Assembly (NCBI GenBank): GCA_020091685.1
Contig: CM034609.1
Span: 14,414,023 to 14,478,022, forward strand
From: Lutjanus erythropterus
Lineage: Eukaryota > Chordata > Actinopteri > Lutjaniformes > Lutjanidae
Direction of reading: 5' to 3'
Length of the DNA stretch: 64,000 nucleotides
In this document: positions 1-10,500 of the stretch, piece by piece
Layout: every line of letters begins with the position of its first letter
Position numbering within the stretch: the stretch's first letter is position 1
Position numbers and translations under genes: made by a program
Notes under the pieces: model-generated
What the model was told of the DNA's origin: nothing
The model's input: the letters and a program-made list of their open reading frames with translations, nothing else
Databases searched by the model: none

Positions 1-1660
1 CAACAGGTGCAACAGGCTGTAAAAAAAAAAGATGAAAATGTGTGAAAGAACTGAAAAACAGACATTTATGTGGAGTAAAAAGTGTTATATTTGATAAATG
101 AGAGCCAAACAAAAACAAAGTGAACACTAAAATGCCTTTTTGGTTGTCTGAGAAAAACTTAAACTGAATGTAAAACTATTTTTCTCACGGCTCTCCATAG
201 GATTCAGTAGTCTTTCTTTACACTGCGCCTTTAGGCCTGGATTTCCTCCATCACCACACACCACCTCCATCCACATTCATCATTAACAACTATATACATA
301 AATACATGGGCCCTCAGCTACTGTGAGTATCGTCTCTTCAACAGTCTGCCTGTGGTTGTCATATTTTTTTAAACCATTGTGTCTATCTATTTATTTATTT
401 TTAACATGTTAATGTTCTATTGTTGTAACTTATGTCATACATAATTCTATTTATTGATATTAGTTATTTGTTGTCTATTTTTGTTCTGTTTTTTTGTTGA
501 AGCTCTGAGCACCATGTTTGTATGAAAGATGCAATAAATAAAGTTGCACTGTGTTCTGCATCTGAGAAATAAACAACTCTGGAAAGCACTGCAGTTCTAT
601 AAGTCTCTATACACCCTAAACGCACAGCTCCCCCAACTGTTTTTTCAATAGCATCAGCGTGCACAGTTTAATTTTTCACTTGACTCGTGCATTCAGGTTT
701 TTTAACATGTTTTTTAAAACGATTGTTTTGCCATAGGGCCACAGGGCTCTGCTTTTGTGTTGCTATTTTATTTTTTTTACACGTTACGTGGTGAAGACAG
801 GTTTCAGTACCTTTGAATGTGACACTCCTGACCTGGGAGTGGAGTCCAAGTTACCATGGTGACATTCCTCAGCAAAATGAAATTGAGACACCTATCTTGG
901 GTGTTTCTGCAAGATATATATATTTTTTCATCTTTTGATGAGCACAGCATCTCTGCGTGAAATCCTTTGGTGCAGATGTTTGGTTGAAATAAAAAAAAGT
1001 CCCTGCACTCTAAGGAACACTGATGCAAAACGTGTTCAAATTCCAGGTTACTCTGCCCTCTGCTGACAATTTAAGAGCACAGCATCCTAAGACAAGCCTC
1101 GCTCTAATAAATGCCACACTCAGCTCTCCTCAGTGGATGAGTGGGTGTCATGTGAGAGCTGTAGAGCCAGAGCTCATAAAAGGATAAAAGGTCATCCCAC
1201 ATGTAACACAGGACACTCAGTATAACAATAAACACATGCAGACTGAGTGTGTTTCACTTTATTGAAAATGTAGAGGACATTGTGGATTTCTTTCATGGGC
1301 AGATTTCTCACAGAAAACACAGGGTTCAGTAGTACGGTAGAGCATAATACAAGATCTACAAACATACTTAAAGACCATTTTGTCTTCATGACTTATAAAA
1401 GACTACTCATAGTTTTTACTGTTTTCAGCCATCAAGCAGCCTGCTGAGGGGCCCACTGTGCTTATACCAGGACTTAGTCCAGTCCTGCAATTTTGCGGAT
1501 ATTTTGCTGTGGCTGTTTGCTGCAAGAAGCATACATGTAGCTTCAGACATTGTTGATCTAGCTTGGGAAAAGCCTGGATTTCTTACTTCCTCTTCAGATA
1601 AGAACATCATGGTGGGGGGGGGGGTTTCCAGTACTGATCACTGAACAATGACCAGCTTGC
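1..1660. other. Upstream intergenic DNA, no gene recognised
   Basis: AT-rich sequence with no ORF longer than about 75 codons and no recognisable protein similarity. On the + strand it has a tail-like segment (about 300-560) ending in overlapping AATAAA hexamers, listed separately. A run of G lies at about 1614-1624. The short reverse-strand ORFs here look like chance. Confidence 0.6.
300..560 (+). other. Possible 3' tail (gene 3' UTR end or LINE tail)
   Basis: A T-rich stretch ends in GTATGAAAGATGCAATAAAT with overlapping AATAAA hexamers at about 532-541, followed by GT-rich sequence. That is the layout of a polyadenylation site. It could be the 3' end of an upstream + strand gene lying outside the window. 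Tails of this kind (GTATGAAA...AATAAAGTT) also end many fish LINE copies, and the two cannot be told apart here. Confidence 0.3.
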
Positions 1661-1673
1661 TCCAAGTCAAAGA

Positions 1674-1683
1674 GAAAGTGAAA
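1674..1683 (+). promoter_or_regulatory. ISRE-like motif, distal
   Basis: The sequence GAAAGTGAAA matches the interferon-stimulated response element core GAAANNGAAA exactly. It lies about 2.75 kb upstream of the rnf213 start codon. The same ten bases recur at 4343-4352. Because RNF213 is interferon-inducible in mammals, a functional role is plausible but inferred. Confidence 0.4.
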
Positions 1684-1789
1684 TACAGCCACACACAGAC
1701 ACACGCCTGAATGCTTTGTCAGTGTCTTAATTTCTACATACATATGGGATAAAACATGTACAGTATGGACTTGTCCTGCAATCCCTCTT

Positions 1790-1830
1790 GAAGGGACAGT
1801 TCACCCAAAATGAAAATTTAGTCATTGAGT
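1790..1830 (+). repeat. Fragment of fish repeat starting GGGACAGTTCACCC
   Basis: GAAGGGACAGTTCACCCAAA followed by an A-rich stretch matches the end of a repeat family also present at 5813-5850 and 63449-64000 in this window. Only the terminal tens of bases are preserved here. Confidence 0.6.
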
Positions 1831-1839
1831 TTCACAGGA

Positions 1840-2385
1840 AAAACAGTGCGTTAATTCATAAATATTACCAAATAAATAAATAATACAATACTATTATTTT
1901 AAAACAATGCATATTTTCAGAATGCTATACTTATTGACGCAAAAAAGCTAAAGTAACTTAGTGAAATTTAATGTATTTTTATGCTGCAACCATCCTCAGG
2001 GTTGGGGTCAGTTTTAAACTAATACTAAAGCTTTCTAAAAACAGTGTGAATGAGATGCCATATTTAATCATCTTTATATAGTATGGGTAAGTTGCACAGA
2101 TTTAAGTCTAATATATTAAGATTTTTGGCAGTTCAAATTGTCTTTGGGTAACAGAAATGCAAAAAAAGGGTTACAACCGTCCCCGGTCTCCCCTAAAAAC
2201 TGGCATTATTAATTAGGGTGACATTAGAGGAGGTTGATGAGGTGCTTGGTTACAGTAGGCTACTGAGTGTCCTAATTAGTTACTTTACACAGCTGTGCAT
2301 TAAAACTTGCCCCGTCATCATTCCCAGTTCACAGAAATAACAAAATGAGTCATTAAGAAAGTTAACTTTATTAGTAAACGCCCAT
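1840..2385. other. Intergenic DNA, nothing recognised
   Basis: AT-rich sequence with no coding potential, no clear repeat family and no strong regulatory motif that I can identify. Confidence 0.5.
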
Positions 2386-2390
2386 TTCTG

Positions 2391-2405
2391 ACAAAACGAA
2401 ACTTT
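2391..2405 (+). promoter_or_regulatory. ISRE-like motif near putative promoter
   Basis: ACAAAACGAAACTTT resembles the interferon-stimulated response element (GAAANNGAAACT) with one mismatch in the first half-site. It opens a CpG-richer stretch (about 2390-3120) that looks like the promoter region of the downstream gene. This is inference from motif and composition only. Confidence 0.35.
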
Positions 2406-2429
2406 ACAAGACATGCGGAAATGAAATGA

Positions 2430-2540
2430 CAGAGGAGTCAGATGTGAATGTCTGCCCGGCCGGTACACCGCAGGTCGAGCAGAGATGACTTCTGGACGTC
2501 TCCTTTAGTAAAACAGAAGAAAAGGTCGCAGTCAGCTCAG
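2430..2540 (+). other. Candidate rnf213 5' non-coding exon
   Basis: A GC-richer stretch ends in GTCAGCTCAG followed by GTAGGA at 2541, a plausible splice donor. It lies just downstream of the ISRE-like motif at 2391 and inside the only CpG-rich zone upstream of the gene. The first coding exon starts at a clear acceptor (4415/4416), so at least one non-coding exon must lie upstream. An alternative is a promoter near 3003-3048, where an ETS-type CAGGAAGT (3003-3010) and an inverted CCAAT box (3044-3048) occur. RNA data would decide. Confidence 0.3.
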
Positions 2541-2799
2541 GTAGGACTCATAAAAACGGCTGTGTAAAAAAAGATGGAGGATATAACGTCAGACCGTGCG
2601 TTATGATAAACTAGGTATAAACTAATCCTATTAGCCGGAGTAGCAATCAGACCTCGCTGTGACGGGACAGTTCTGAGTAAGTCTGGCTTAAAACGGGGTT
2701 TAAATGTCATTTGGTTGACCTCTGTCACTGCACTTGCACATTTTATTGTCGCTGTTTTGCTGAGACGTGTTGTGTTAGATAACGCACACGGGCTGTTAT

Positions 2800-2840
2800 G
2801 CAGCGAGTTAGTACGCTAGCTAGTTAAGCTAACTCGCTGC
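2800..2840. repeat. 12-bp perfect inverted repeat
   Basis: GCAGCGAGTTAG at 2800-2811 is the exact reverse complement of CTAACTCGCTGC at 2829-2840, with 17 bases between. The loop is rich in GCTAGCTAG. It sits in the CpG-rich putative promoter zone. It may be a remnant of a short inverted-repeat element or a structured untranslated sequence. Confidence 0.55.
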
Positions 2841-3234
2841 CAACTTATAGCGCATTTAGGATGACACAGAGCTGCTACTGCAGTTGATGAATGTGTCGTT
2901 AATACAGCCGTAATAAACGTGGCCACTGGGTGTTTATTAAGTTTGCGACTTAACATTCCCTGTTTAGCTTGTTTTCAATGAGGTTATAGGCTGGAATCGA
3001 AACAGGAAGTTACGTAGACATCGTTTTCCGAAGGAAACATGTGATTGGCTGAACTGTGCAGCCAAAGATCTTTTCAGTGATAAGAGGAATCACTCCGTGC
3101 TTGAAAAACGTCCCATAAAGTCCCTCTCCTTCTGCATTTATTCTATGTAAAGTTGGTTGATCTCTAATATTACCACACAGACATGTGATTTATATTATGT
3201 TTCTTTTACAATGTTTCTTTACTGTTTTAAATAG

Positions 3235-3570
3235 GACTGCAATATAGGAATATTTTTAATGTCACTTAATCTGTCAGTTATTTTCTTGATTAATCAAATA
3301 TTTGTTTGGTCCATAAAATGTTAGAAAATATGGACATGTTGGTGAGTGTTTCCTAAAGGCCAAATATCTTGTTTTGTCCACAACCAAAACTACTCAGATT
3401 ACTGTCACCGAGGACAAAAAAAAAGAGCAGAAAATGTTTACATTTAAGAAGCAGGAATAGGAAATTTAGTCTTATTTTCTCAAAAATGTACACAATCTGA
3501 TTAATCGCTAAAAAATATTTGGCAGTTAATTTAGTAGTTGACAACTTATCAATTAACAAACAAATTTAAT
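3235..3570 (+). repeat. Dispersed fish repeat with TTAATC-type ends
   Basis: The segment begins near a degenerate GACTGCAATA and runs through TTTTCTTGATTAATCAAATA and TTGTTTTGTCCACAACC to GATTAATCGCTAAAAAATAT and TAGTTGACAACTTATCAAT. This order matches a repeat I know to be common in fish genomes, usually ending in ATTAATCGTTGCAGC. The copy is diverged and lacks a clean end. Family assignment is from memory. Confidence 0.55.
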
Positions 3571-3574
3571 TGGT

Positions 3575-4335
3575 CTAATTTAAAATAAATAGGCTTCCAC
3601 TATAATTAAAGGCAAACTTTGCAGGATTTTCCTAAAAAACTGCATAGCAAACAGCAACTGACAAATCCTGGTTATGATCTGCATGCATGAAGAAGTTTTT
3701 ACACATTTTCATTAAAAAAATATTAAGAGGGGGAAAAAGTGTTTTCAGTGTAAGAGGAAATTGGAAAGTGTGCAGAGAATGCATTTCATTCTGTCTTCTG
3801 CTCTCTGTGTATTTAAACATTCAAGCTATTTTTCCCTCCAGGTGTAGCCACACGCTTTGAGGGTTTCAGTAAAGAGAGAACAGAACAGTGATTGCCAGTT
3901 CAAAAAAGAAAGGAAGTGATAGACCACGGCAAGTGCTGTGACTAAATCCCTTTTCATGATTTTTACAAGTTTATTTTTTTCTTCTTTTAAGTAGTTTTGA
4001 TCAGTGTTATCTTTTCAAAAGTATATTTTTTGAGGCACTTTGTTTGCTCTAGTGTGCAGTGTAGTGCACAGTGAGACCTCTTAGTTTTTTCTCCTCTTTG
4101 GCTGAAGGGAGTTTATTATTGGACTCTGGTTAGCAGGACTGTAGGTGGGTGTGCAGGTCATGGTGCAGTGGCTCATTGACACTGTTGACTAGCTGATTAT
4201 TTCCATTTCACAATAAATGAATGTGTATTTGTCAGTTTGATGAGTCAGACTTCTCAAAGTCCAAATGAAAGAAACACCTTTGCTCTTGGCGTTTTTTTTG
4301 CAGAGCTGAATGCCGTTACATGAGGTTTCAACTGG
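3575..4335. other. Upstream or first-intron DNA, nothing recognised
   Basis: AT-rich sequence with no coding potential. If the candidate exon at 2430-2540 is real, this is intron. A GAAAGAAAC stretch near 4268 is a weak interferon-response half-site and I do not call it separately. Confidence 0.4.
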
Positions 4336-4342
4336 CAAAATT

Positions 4343-4352
4343 GAAAGTGAAA
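4343..4352 (+). promoter_or_regulatory. ISRE-like motif 83 bp upstream of the start codon
   Basis: GAAAGTGAAA is an exact match to the ISRE core GAAANNGAAA. It lies 63 bp before the splice acceptor of the first coding exon, so it is either an intronic interferon-response element or part of a proximal promoter starting transcription close to the coding exon. It is identical to the motif at 1674-1683. Confidence 0.45.
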
Positions 4353-4415
4353 GGAATCTACTACAGGGTGGGACCGTAATTCATATTTCAGTTAAACTTG
4401 TTTTTCCATTTGCAG

Positions 4416-4534
4416 AGGTCACTGAAGTCTGAAGATGAAGTGTCCAGACTGTAGCCATAATATTTTGGAGGAGGCAGCCAGGTTCTGCAGTAACTGTGGC
4501 AAGAAGCTGTCTGTCCAACCTGCAAACACACAGG
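4416..4534 (+). CDS. rnf213: rnf213 first coding exon: N-terminal zinc ribbon
   Basis: The acceptor TTTGCAG ends at 4415 and the donor GTAAGC starts at 4535. Coding starts at 4435 and ends in phase 1. The protein opens MKCPDCSHNI, and CxxC pairs at residues 3/6 and 18/21 (CPDC and CSNC) form a short zinc ribbon as in other RNF213 proteins. An in-frame TGA at 4423-4425 rules out an upstream in-frame start within the exon. Confidence 0.9.
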
Positions 4535-7500
4535 GTAAGCAGATTCATTTAGAAGTTTTGTTTTAATATTACATTTTTATTTACACAGTTTCATGACTGA
4601 TATCCACACAATATATAAAATGTTTTAATGGTCGTTAATACGGCATCCAGAATATTATTTTGTCAAATGTGGTTTACTGTACATAACACTGACTAACAGT
4701 GTGCCATAGAGGGCTGAGTGTATGTTTTGTGGGTGGTGGTACACCATGACTAGCCACAGTTTTTGGTTTGGACATATGACTGTCCAGATATAATGAATAA
4801 TTATATTTACTTTCTACCTAAATAATAAATGTAACAATGTTTATGTAAAGTAAGCAAGAATGATAAAAAGTGATGAAAAGCTGTTCATAATTTCAAATCT
4901 TTTTTATTCTGAATATAATCATGACATGCACCTATACATTATTACCTAAATAGTGGTTGACATAACAATAATAAAATAAATGGTTGTCAAGTGTTAGTGT
5001 CATTCTCTTACCTCAAGATGGCAGCATCTCTGCATTATCTGTTTGCACACTTATGCAGCCAGTCAGACAGGTTGGGATTAGATAAATATTTGAGCTCAAG
5101 GTCTATATTGTGACCTACTTTTTGTAGTGCATAACATAACATGAAATAATGAGCAAGGTGTTTTGTTTTTAATAAATTAAATAATTCTTCATAAGGACAA
5201 AAAATAAAAGGCTCAGATGGCTCCACAGTAATAACACATTCATACCTTTCTTTTTATGAGAATGCACTCATGTTGATGACTCTAAGAGAAAATAGCACTG
5301 TGCATAGTTATCAGTCACTTCAAGAGTCACAGTGGTTTTCACACGTCCCTGGATATGATCTGATTTGTATACAACGTGTTTTCAATTCAGATAAAGGAGA
5401 TCAGCCCAAATCCTTGGTATCAGACGCGGAAGGTACGACTGAGAAACCAGGGTCACAGAAAAATGCTCCACCTGTGGAGAGCAAAGAATTGAACAAATCA
5501 CCCAAACGACCAAATGATGACACCATCAGTAACCCCAAAAAAAAGGTGAGGGTAACTTAATTTTCATATAATGACTTTATGATTGTTGATCTTGGTTGCC
5601 CATGTACTGAGGCTGTAAGTCCTCAGCAGTGGCCGAGGGTTGGACTCCTGCCTGTGGTCCATTTCTACATGTCAGCTCCCCACTCTCTCTCTCTCTCCTG
5701 TTTCTTATCTTCAGCTGTCCTATCTGAAGAAAGGTATAAAAATGGCCCCCACAATATCTATGTATAAAAAAACATTGTTGATCTCTCTTAAGCACATGTG
5801 CTTAAGTGCTTGAAGGGACTGTTCACCCCAAAGTCAAATATACTTATCAGCGCGCCGCAGGAAGTGTGCAACTACCAAAATTAACAGCTCCCGGCCAAAT
5901 GCTGGTATTATATATTATATTTAATATTATATTGAAATGTCTGGTAGATTTTTTTTTTCACTCAGCAGCCAAAAAACCACAATGGCGATTTATCAAGTGG
6001 CTGGTAAAGTTTTAACATTCACTTGCCATTTGGCCGGTGGAGAGGAAAGTGAATTTTGCACCCTGTCTGCACCCCAATATGAAGGGCTGCCTTAAAGACT
6101 TGGGATTGTAATTAAAACTCTCTAATTGTTTCCACTCAGCTTAAGTAATGAAAGATGGGTAATTGCACAGAGTTTCTATTGAGTAAAGCATTTACTCGAC
6201 TTGTGGGTCTAAAAGCTTCCACAGAACAAATCTAGACAGTGATAGACACAAATCTATCAGTGTTTGCAAAAGTCAGCAGCTGCTGACTTAAGCTTGCAAA
6301 ATATTACTGTACAAGGCAGAAATTCTTTATGAAACAGTTAATCCAAAATGCCATAATTCATTTTCATTATCTTTTTGTCCTGCTCTGCCTGCTCTGGGAC
6401 ATTTTAGATCTTTTGAAATCTAAAATGTTTATCTGTAAATAATACTAAGGATATATTGACTCTCTTGTGACACTGATCCTCTTTCTTCTGATCATCATAG
6501 AAGAAAAAAAAGAGGAAGAACAAAAAGAAGAAAGATGGTACCTTGCCATCAGACGCAGATCAAAGCCTGTCTGACCTGTCCCATGTCTCCATTGGAGACA
6601 ACCAGGGGAAGAAGACGAAGGGCGGAAGAGAGTCCTCTGACAGCGAAAGCTCAGATAATGCAATGGATGAAACACCAGACTCACTCCCAGATGCTCCCTC
6701 CTCCTCAGAGAGCCAACCTAGTTCCTTAGCATCTAACACTCCTGCTGCACCACTTGAAGACACACAAGTCGTTCAGAGTGAAAAGACCACTGCCACAGCA
6801 GGGGCAAGAAGCTCAGAGGGAGCTCCAGGTAACCCTGATGAGGGACAGAACAATGCACCGAAATCAGTTCAGGATCAGACACTCAAAACAGCACCGGCTG
6901 ACACTCCGGCTCAACAGCCCGTCCCAGCAGACAACAAGACTGCAGCTTCTCAGTCAGGTTCAGGCAAAGGGACAAAGGCCACAAACCCTAAAGACCAAAA
7001 GACTGAAAGAAAAAACTCCAAAAACAAGAAAGACGTGGACAATACAAAGCAACCTGCGCTAGATCAAAATGCCAACGTGCAGCCGAAAACGAAACCAACA
7101 GAACAAACCAAACAGAAGGAAAAGAATCAGCAGGAACAGAAACAGAAACAGACTCCAGCAGCTGAACAAAAGATGATTTTTGGCCCTCAAACACCGTCAA
7201 AGGTAATGCTGACTGAAATGTGTGTGAAGTAATTGACAAACAGAAGCCGTCACGTTTTTCTTTCAGTGGAGAAAGAGTTTAAGGGTGTATATTTAACAAA
7301 CATCTTTAATGCTGCTTACAGGCTGTAAAAGCTGACAGCTCAGGCTCCAGTGTAGACCCAGAGGGGAAAGAAGACCCCATGGTGGTTCAGCAGTCTGGTA
7401 GCGAGCAGGACTCGACTGCAGCGCAAACTTCAGTCGCTGACAAGGGAAGTAAAGATGGCAGTCAGGATACCACAGAATCCAGCACCCCAGCTGTCCCCCC

Positions 7501-10500
7501 ACCCAAAAGGTGATGACATTCACTCAGATGGTTGTATACATTTGTTTGAGGTCACCATTGCCAGTTTTATGTCTACATGTTATACTTGATATATGTGTAT
7601 TTATTTGTTTTTGCCTTTTAGGCCGACCAGGAACAAGAACATTGCTCCCAGTGACAGACTCACAATTTACTTCCATGCAGTTCTCTCAAAGGATTTCAAA
7701 TTTGATCCAGCGGAAGATCGTATATTCATCAGGGCTGGGGGCCGCATGGGGTCATGGAATGAAAATGCCACTGAACTGTTTGTGACCAGGTACTTATTCT
7801 TAAATGCACAGTCAATTAAGTTCAGATGGAGGCCTAATATATAGGCACAATAAACAATGATGTATCCAAAGAAATCCTCAAAAAAATCCCCCAAAACAGT
7901 CGTCAGTAAACACAGTTTGATGCTTAGCAACTACAAATGCAAGTTAGGGCTCTACCATCAAAGTGAAATGGAAAGTGTGAAAGTGTGCTGTGGCCTTACA
8001 AGTCTCCCATTGAAAATGTGTGGTGCATTGTGAAGTGCAAAATATTACTACAGAGACCACACACAGCTGAACACCTGAATTCATATATCACAGCAAAAAT
8101 GTGAAAAAAAGTTTCACTTTCAAAACTTAAACAATTAGTGTCCTCAATTCCCAAACGCATACTGAAGGTTGTTCAAAGAAAAGGTCATGTATCATAGTCG
8201 TAAACATGCCCTTGTCACAACTTTGAATTTGTTGAACATGTTGCTGGCATCAAATTCAGAATGACTGTATATTAAAAAAACAATTAAGTTAGTCAGTTTG
8301 AACATTTAATATAGTTTCTTTGTACTTTAGTCAACTGAATACCAGTCAAAAAGTTTTTTGCAAATCATTGCATTCTGTTTTGTTTACATTTTACACAATG
8401 TCCTGACTTTTTTAAGAATTGGGGTTGTATATACCCACATATACAGTATACATACTATTGCTACTAGCTTGTGCTGTAAATATGTTGTACATCTACTGTA
8501 CTCAACTTGGGGTTAAGCTGCCACCTAGTGGTAGAGGGAGGAATGGCCCTGGCTTTTGACATGTAGATGTACAACTAAGCTGTTCTTAGTTTCCCATCTC
8601 ACTGATTTAACACCACATTTGAATTTCTTTTTCTTTTCACATAGGGATCTTGGAGAACACGGTTATCTGGTGGAGGGCTGTCTGCCAACAACAAAAACTG
8701 AAGCTGAGTCTGTGTCCATACCATACAAATATGTTGTCTATAAGAATAAGACAAAGACATATGAGTTTGAGTTCATATACAAACTGGATTCTACACAACA
8801 GACTACCAACAGATGTTTGTTTGTGAAACCCCACCTCCTCAGTGATGATGGTAATGTAACCCTCACTTGTCCTACTGCAATTATATTACATATTTGCTAA
8901 TGACATCTGATTATATAGTGATGTATTTGCATTACACACAATTCATTTTCTGTGTTTTTTTTCTTTTTGTAAAGGAGACTGGCATCAATATGATGACATC
9001 ATTTGTGCCGAACCATCAAAGAAATGGCACAAACGCATTAAGGAAGCAATCAAAGATACAATCTGGCCGGAACAAAGAAAAAGTCTGATTGAAGGCAGAG
9101 AGATTGCAGGCAATGTAATGCTGGAGACCATTTTTGATCTTCTCAGGAGCTGGACTGATGTCAATTTGAAAAATTTTCGGGTCCAGCTGAATCAGTTCAT
9201 TCAGGTTTATGGGGAACCTTTTGTTTATGAAGAAAAACAAAAGAGATGGTACTCCTTAAACTACGGGGAAGATGATGTAAGTTCACAATCTTTCTGTACA
9301 AAGTCTAGATCCATTCAGGTATAACAAACTCAACTTACTCCATGTCTCTGGTTTAAATCCCCAGGTCAGGAAGATGCTAAAGGAATTTATGCTGACAAAG
9401 GTCATTCCTCAGTTGCTTAAGGATGGAGATGAGAAGATCTATGAGAAGGTCTACATTCAGGATCCCATGAAAGCGGGTGTGATAATGGTTTATGTTTGGA
9501 AACAGCATGGTATCAGACTGGATAACGGTGAGCTCCATCGGCTCTGCAATGCGCTCTGCTTACCCAAACGAGATAAAGACACCTTCCTCCAGTACTGGAC
9601 ACAGTTTTCTCAGGATGTAGCTGTTTTCAAAAAGTAAGTACCTGAGCTTTTCAACAAATTTGTAGTCACATATATCAGTGTTTTGAAATGACTCTTCTGT
9701 TCAAATATTATATTATATTATATATTATTATTATATTATAAAATTTTCTTTCTTGTAGTCTGTCAAAAATGTTGGTGAATCTGATACAAACTGTGAAAAC
9801 AGCTGGAATGACCCGATGGATTCTGGTGCTTCCGCTCCTCCACCTTCTCAAAGGTGCCACAAAGCCCTTTGAAATACCAGCCTCTGGAAACCCGAAGTAC
9901 GGCTTATCCTGGGCAGGTTTGCAAGACCTTGACATGGGTGCCCCAGCACACATGAACAGTCAAGATAAAAAGTAAGAGTCTCCCCCTGCCCAAGTACAGC
10001 TTACATAAACATCTTCCACTGTATTTATTTGGAGGTGAATGGATATATATATATGTTTACTTGCCCTTGTGTTTTCAGGGCACTGGTGAATGCGATGAAA
10101 AGCCACAGTCATTTGATGGATGTGGATGCACTTTTAGTGCGTTCCTGCTTGTACTTGATGTCATTTGATGAACTGGTGGAGTGTGCCATCAGTTTTAACA
10201 CAGAGCTTTTGGACATGCTTCATATTTTTACCAACAAGGCTCCTCAGGACATTAACTTCAATAACGTCCAGGTGAAGTGGAAACACTAATTTAAATAATA
10301 CCTTTAGAGGTATGTTTCATTAAATTAAGTACTGTCATTTGATTTCTTTTTTACAGGCAGTGTCTGACATTCTCTCACATATCCAAGGACATCTCATTGA
10401 AGACAAATACAGGTGATTTGCTTCTCTAAATGTAGCAAATTTCTTATTGATGGAAATTACAAAAACTGTGTGGTGTACAAACACTTCCTATTTTAATACC

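Noticed and set aside
3003..3048. Alternative main promoter (ETS site plus inverted CCAAT)
   Set aside because: Kept only as an alternative to the 2391-2540 candidate because no good donor or initiator follows it; transcript ends would decide.
5270..5390. ATG-started extension of exon 2 upstream to 5270
   Set aside because: The acceptor at 5390 and phase with the zinc-ribbon exon make exon 5391-5545 the better model; the extension has no similarity.
5531..5560. SV40-like PKKKVRV nuclear signal at the end of exon 2
   Set aside because: It exists only if intron 2 is retained (GTGAGG donor at 5546); splicing replaces it with the lysine block.
5596..5790. A tRNA gene (B-box-like GGTTGGACTCC)
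   Set aside because: There is no cloverleaf or good A box; the sequence is a decayed tRNA-derived SINE.
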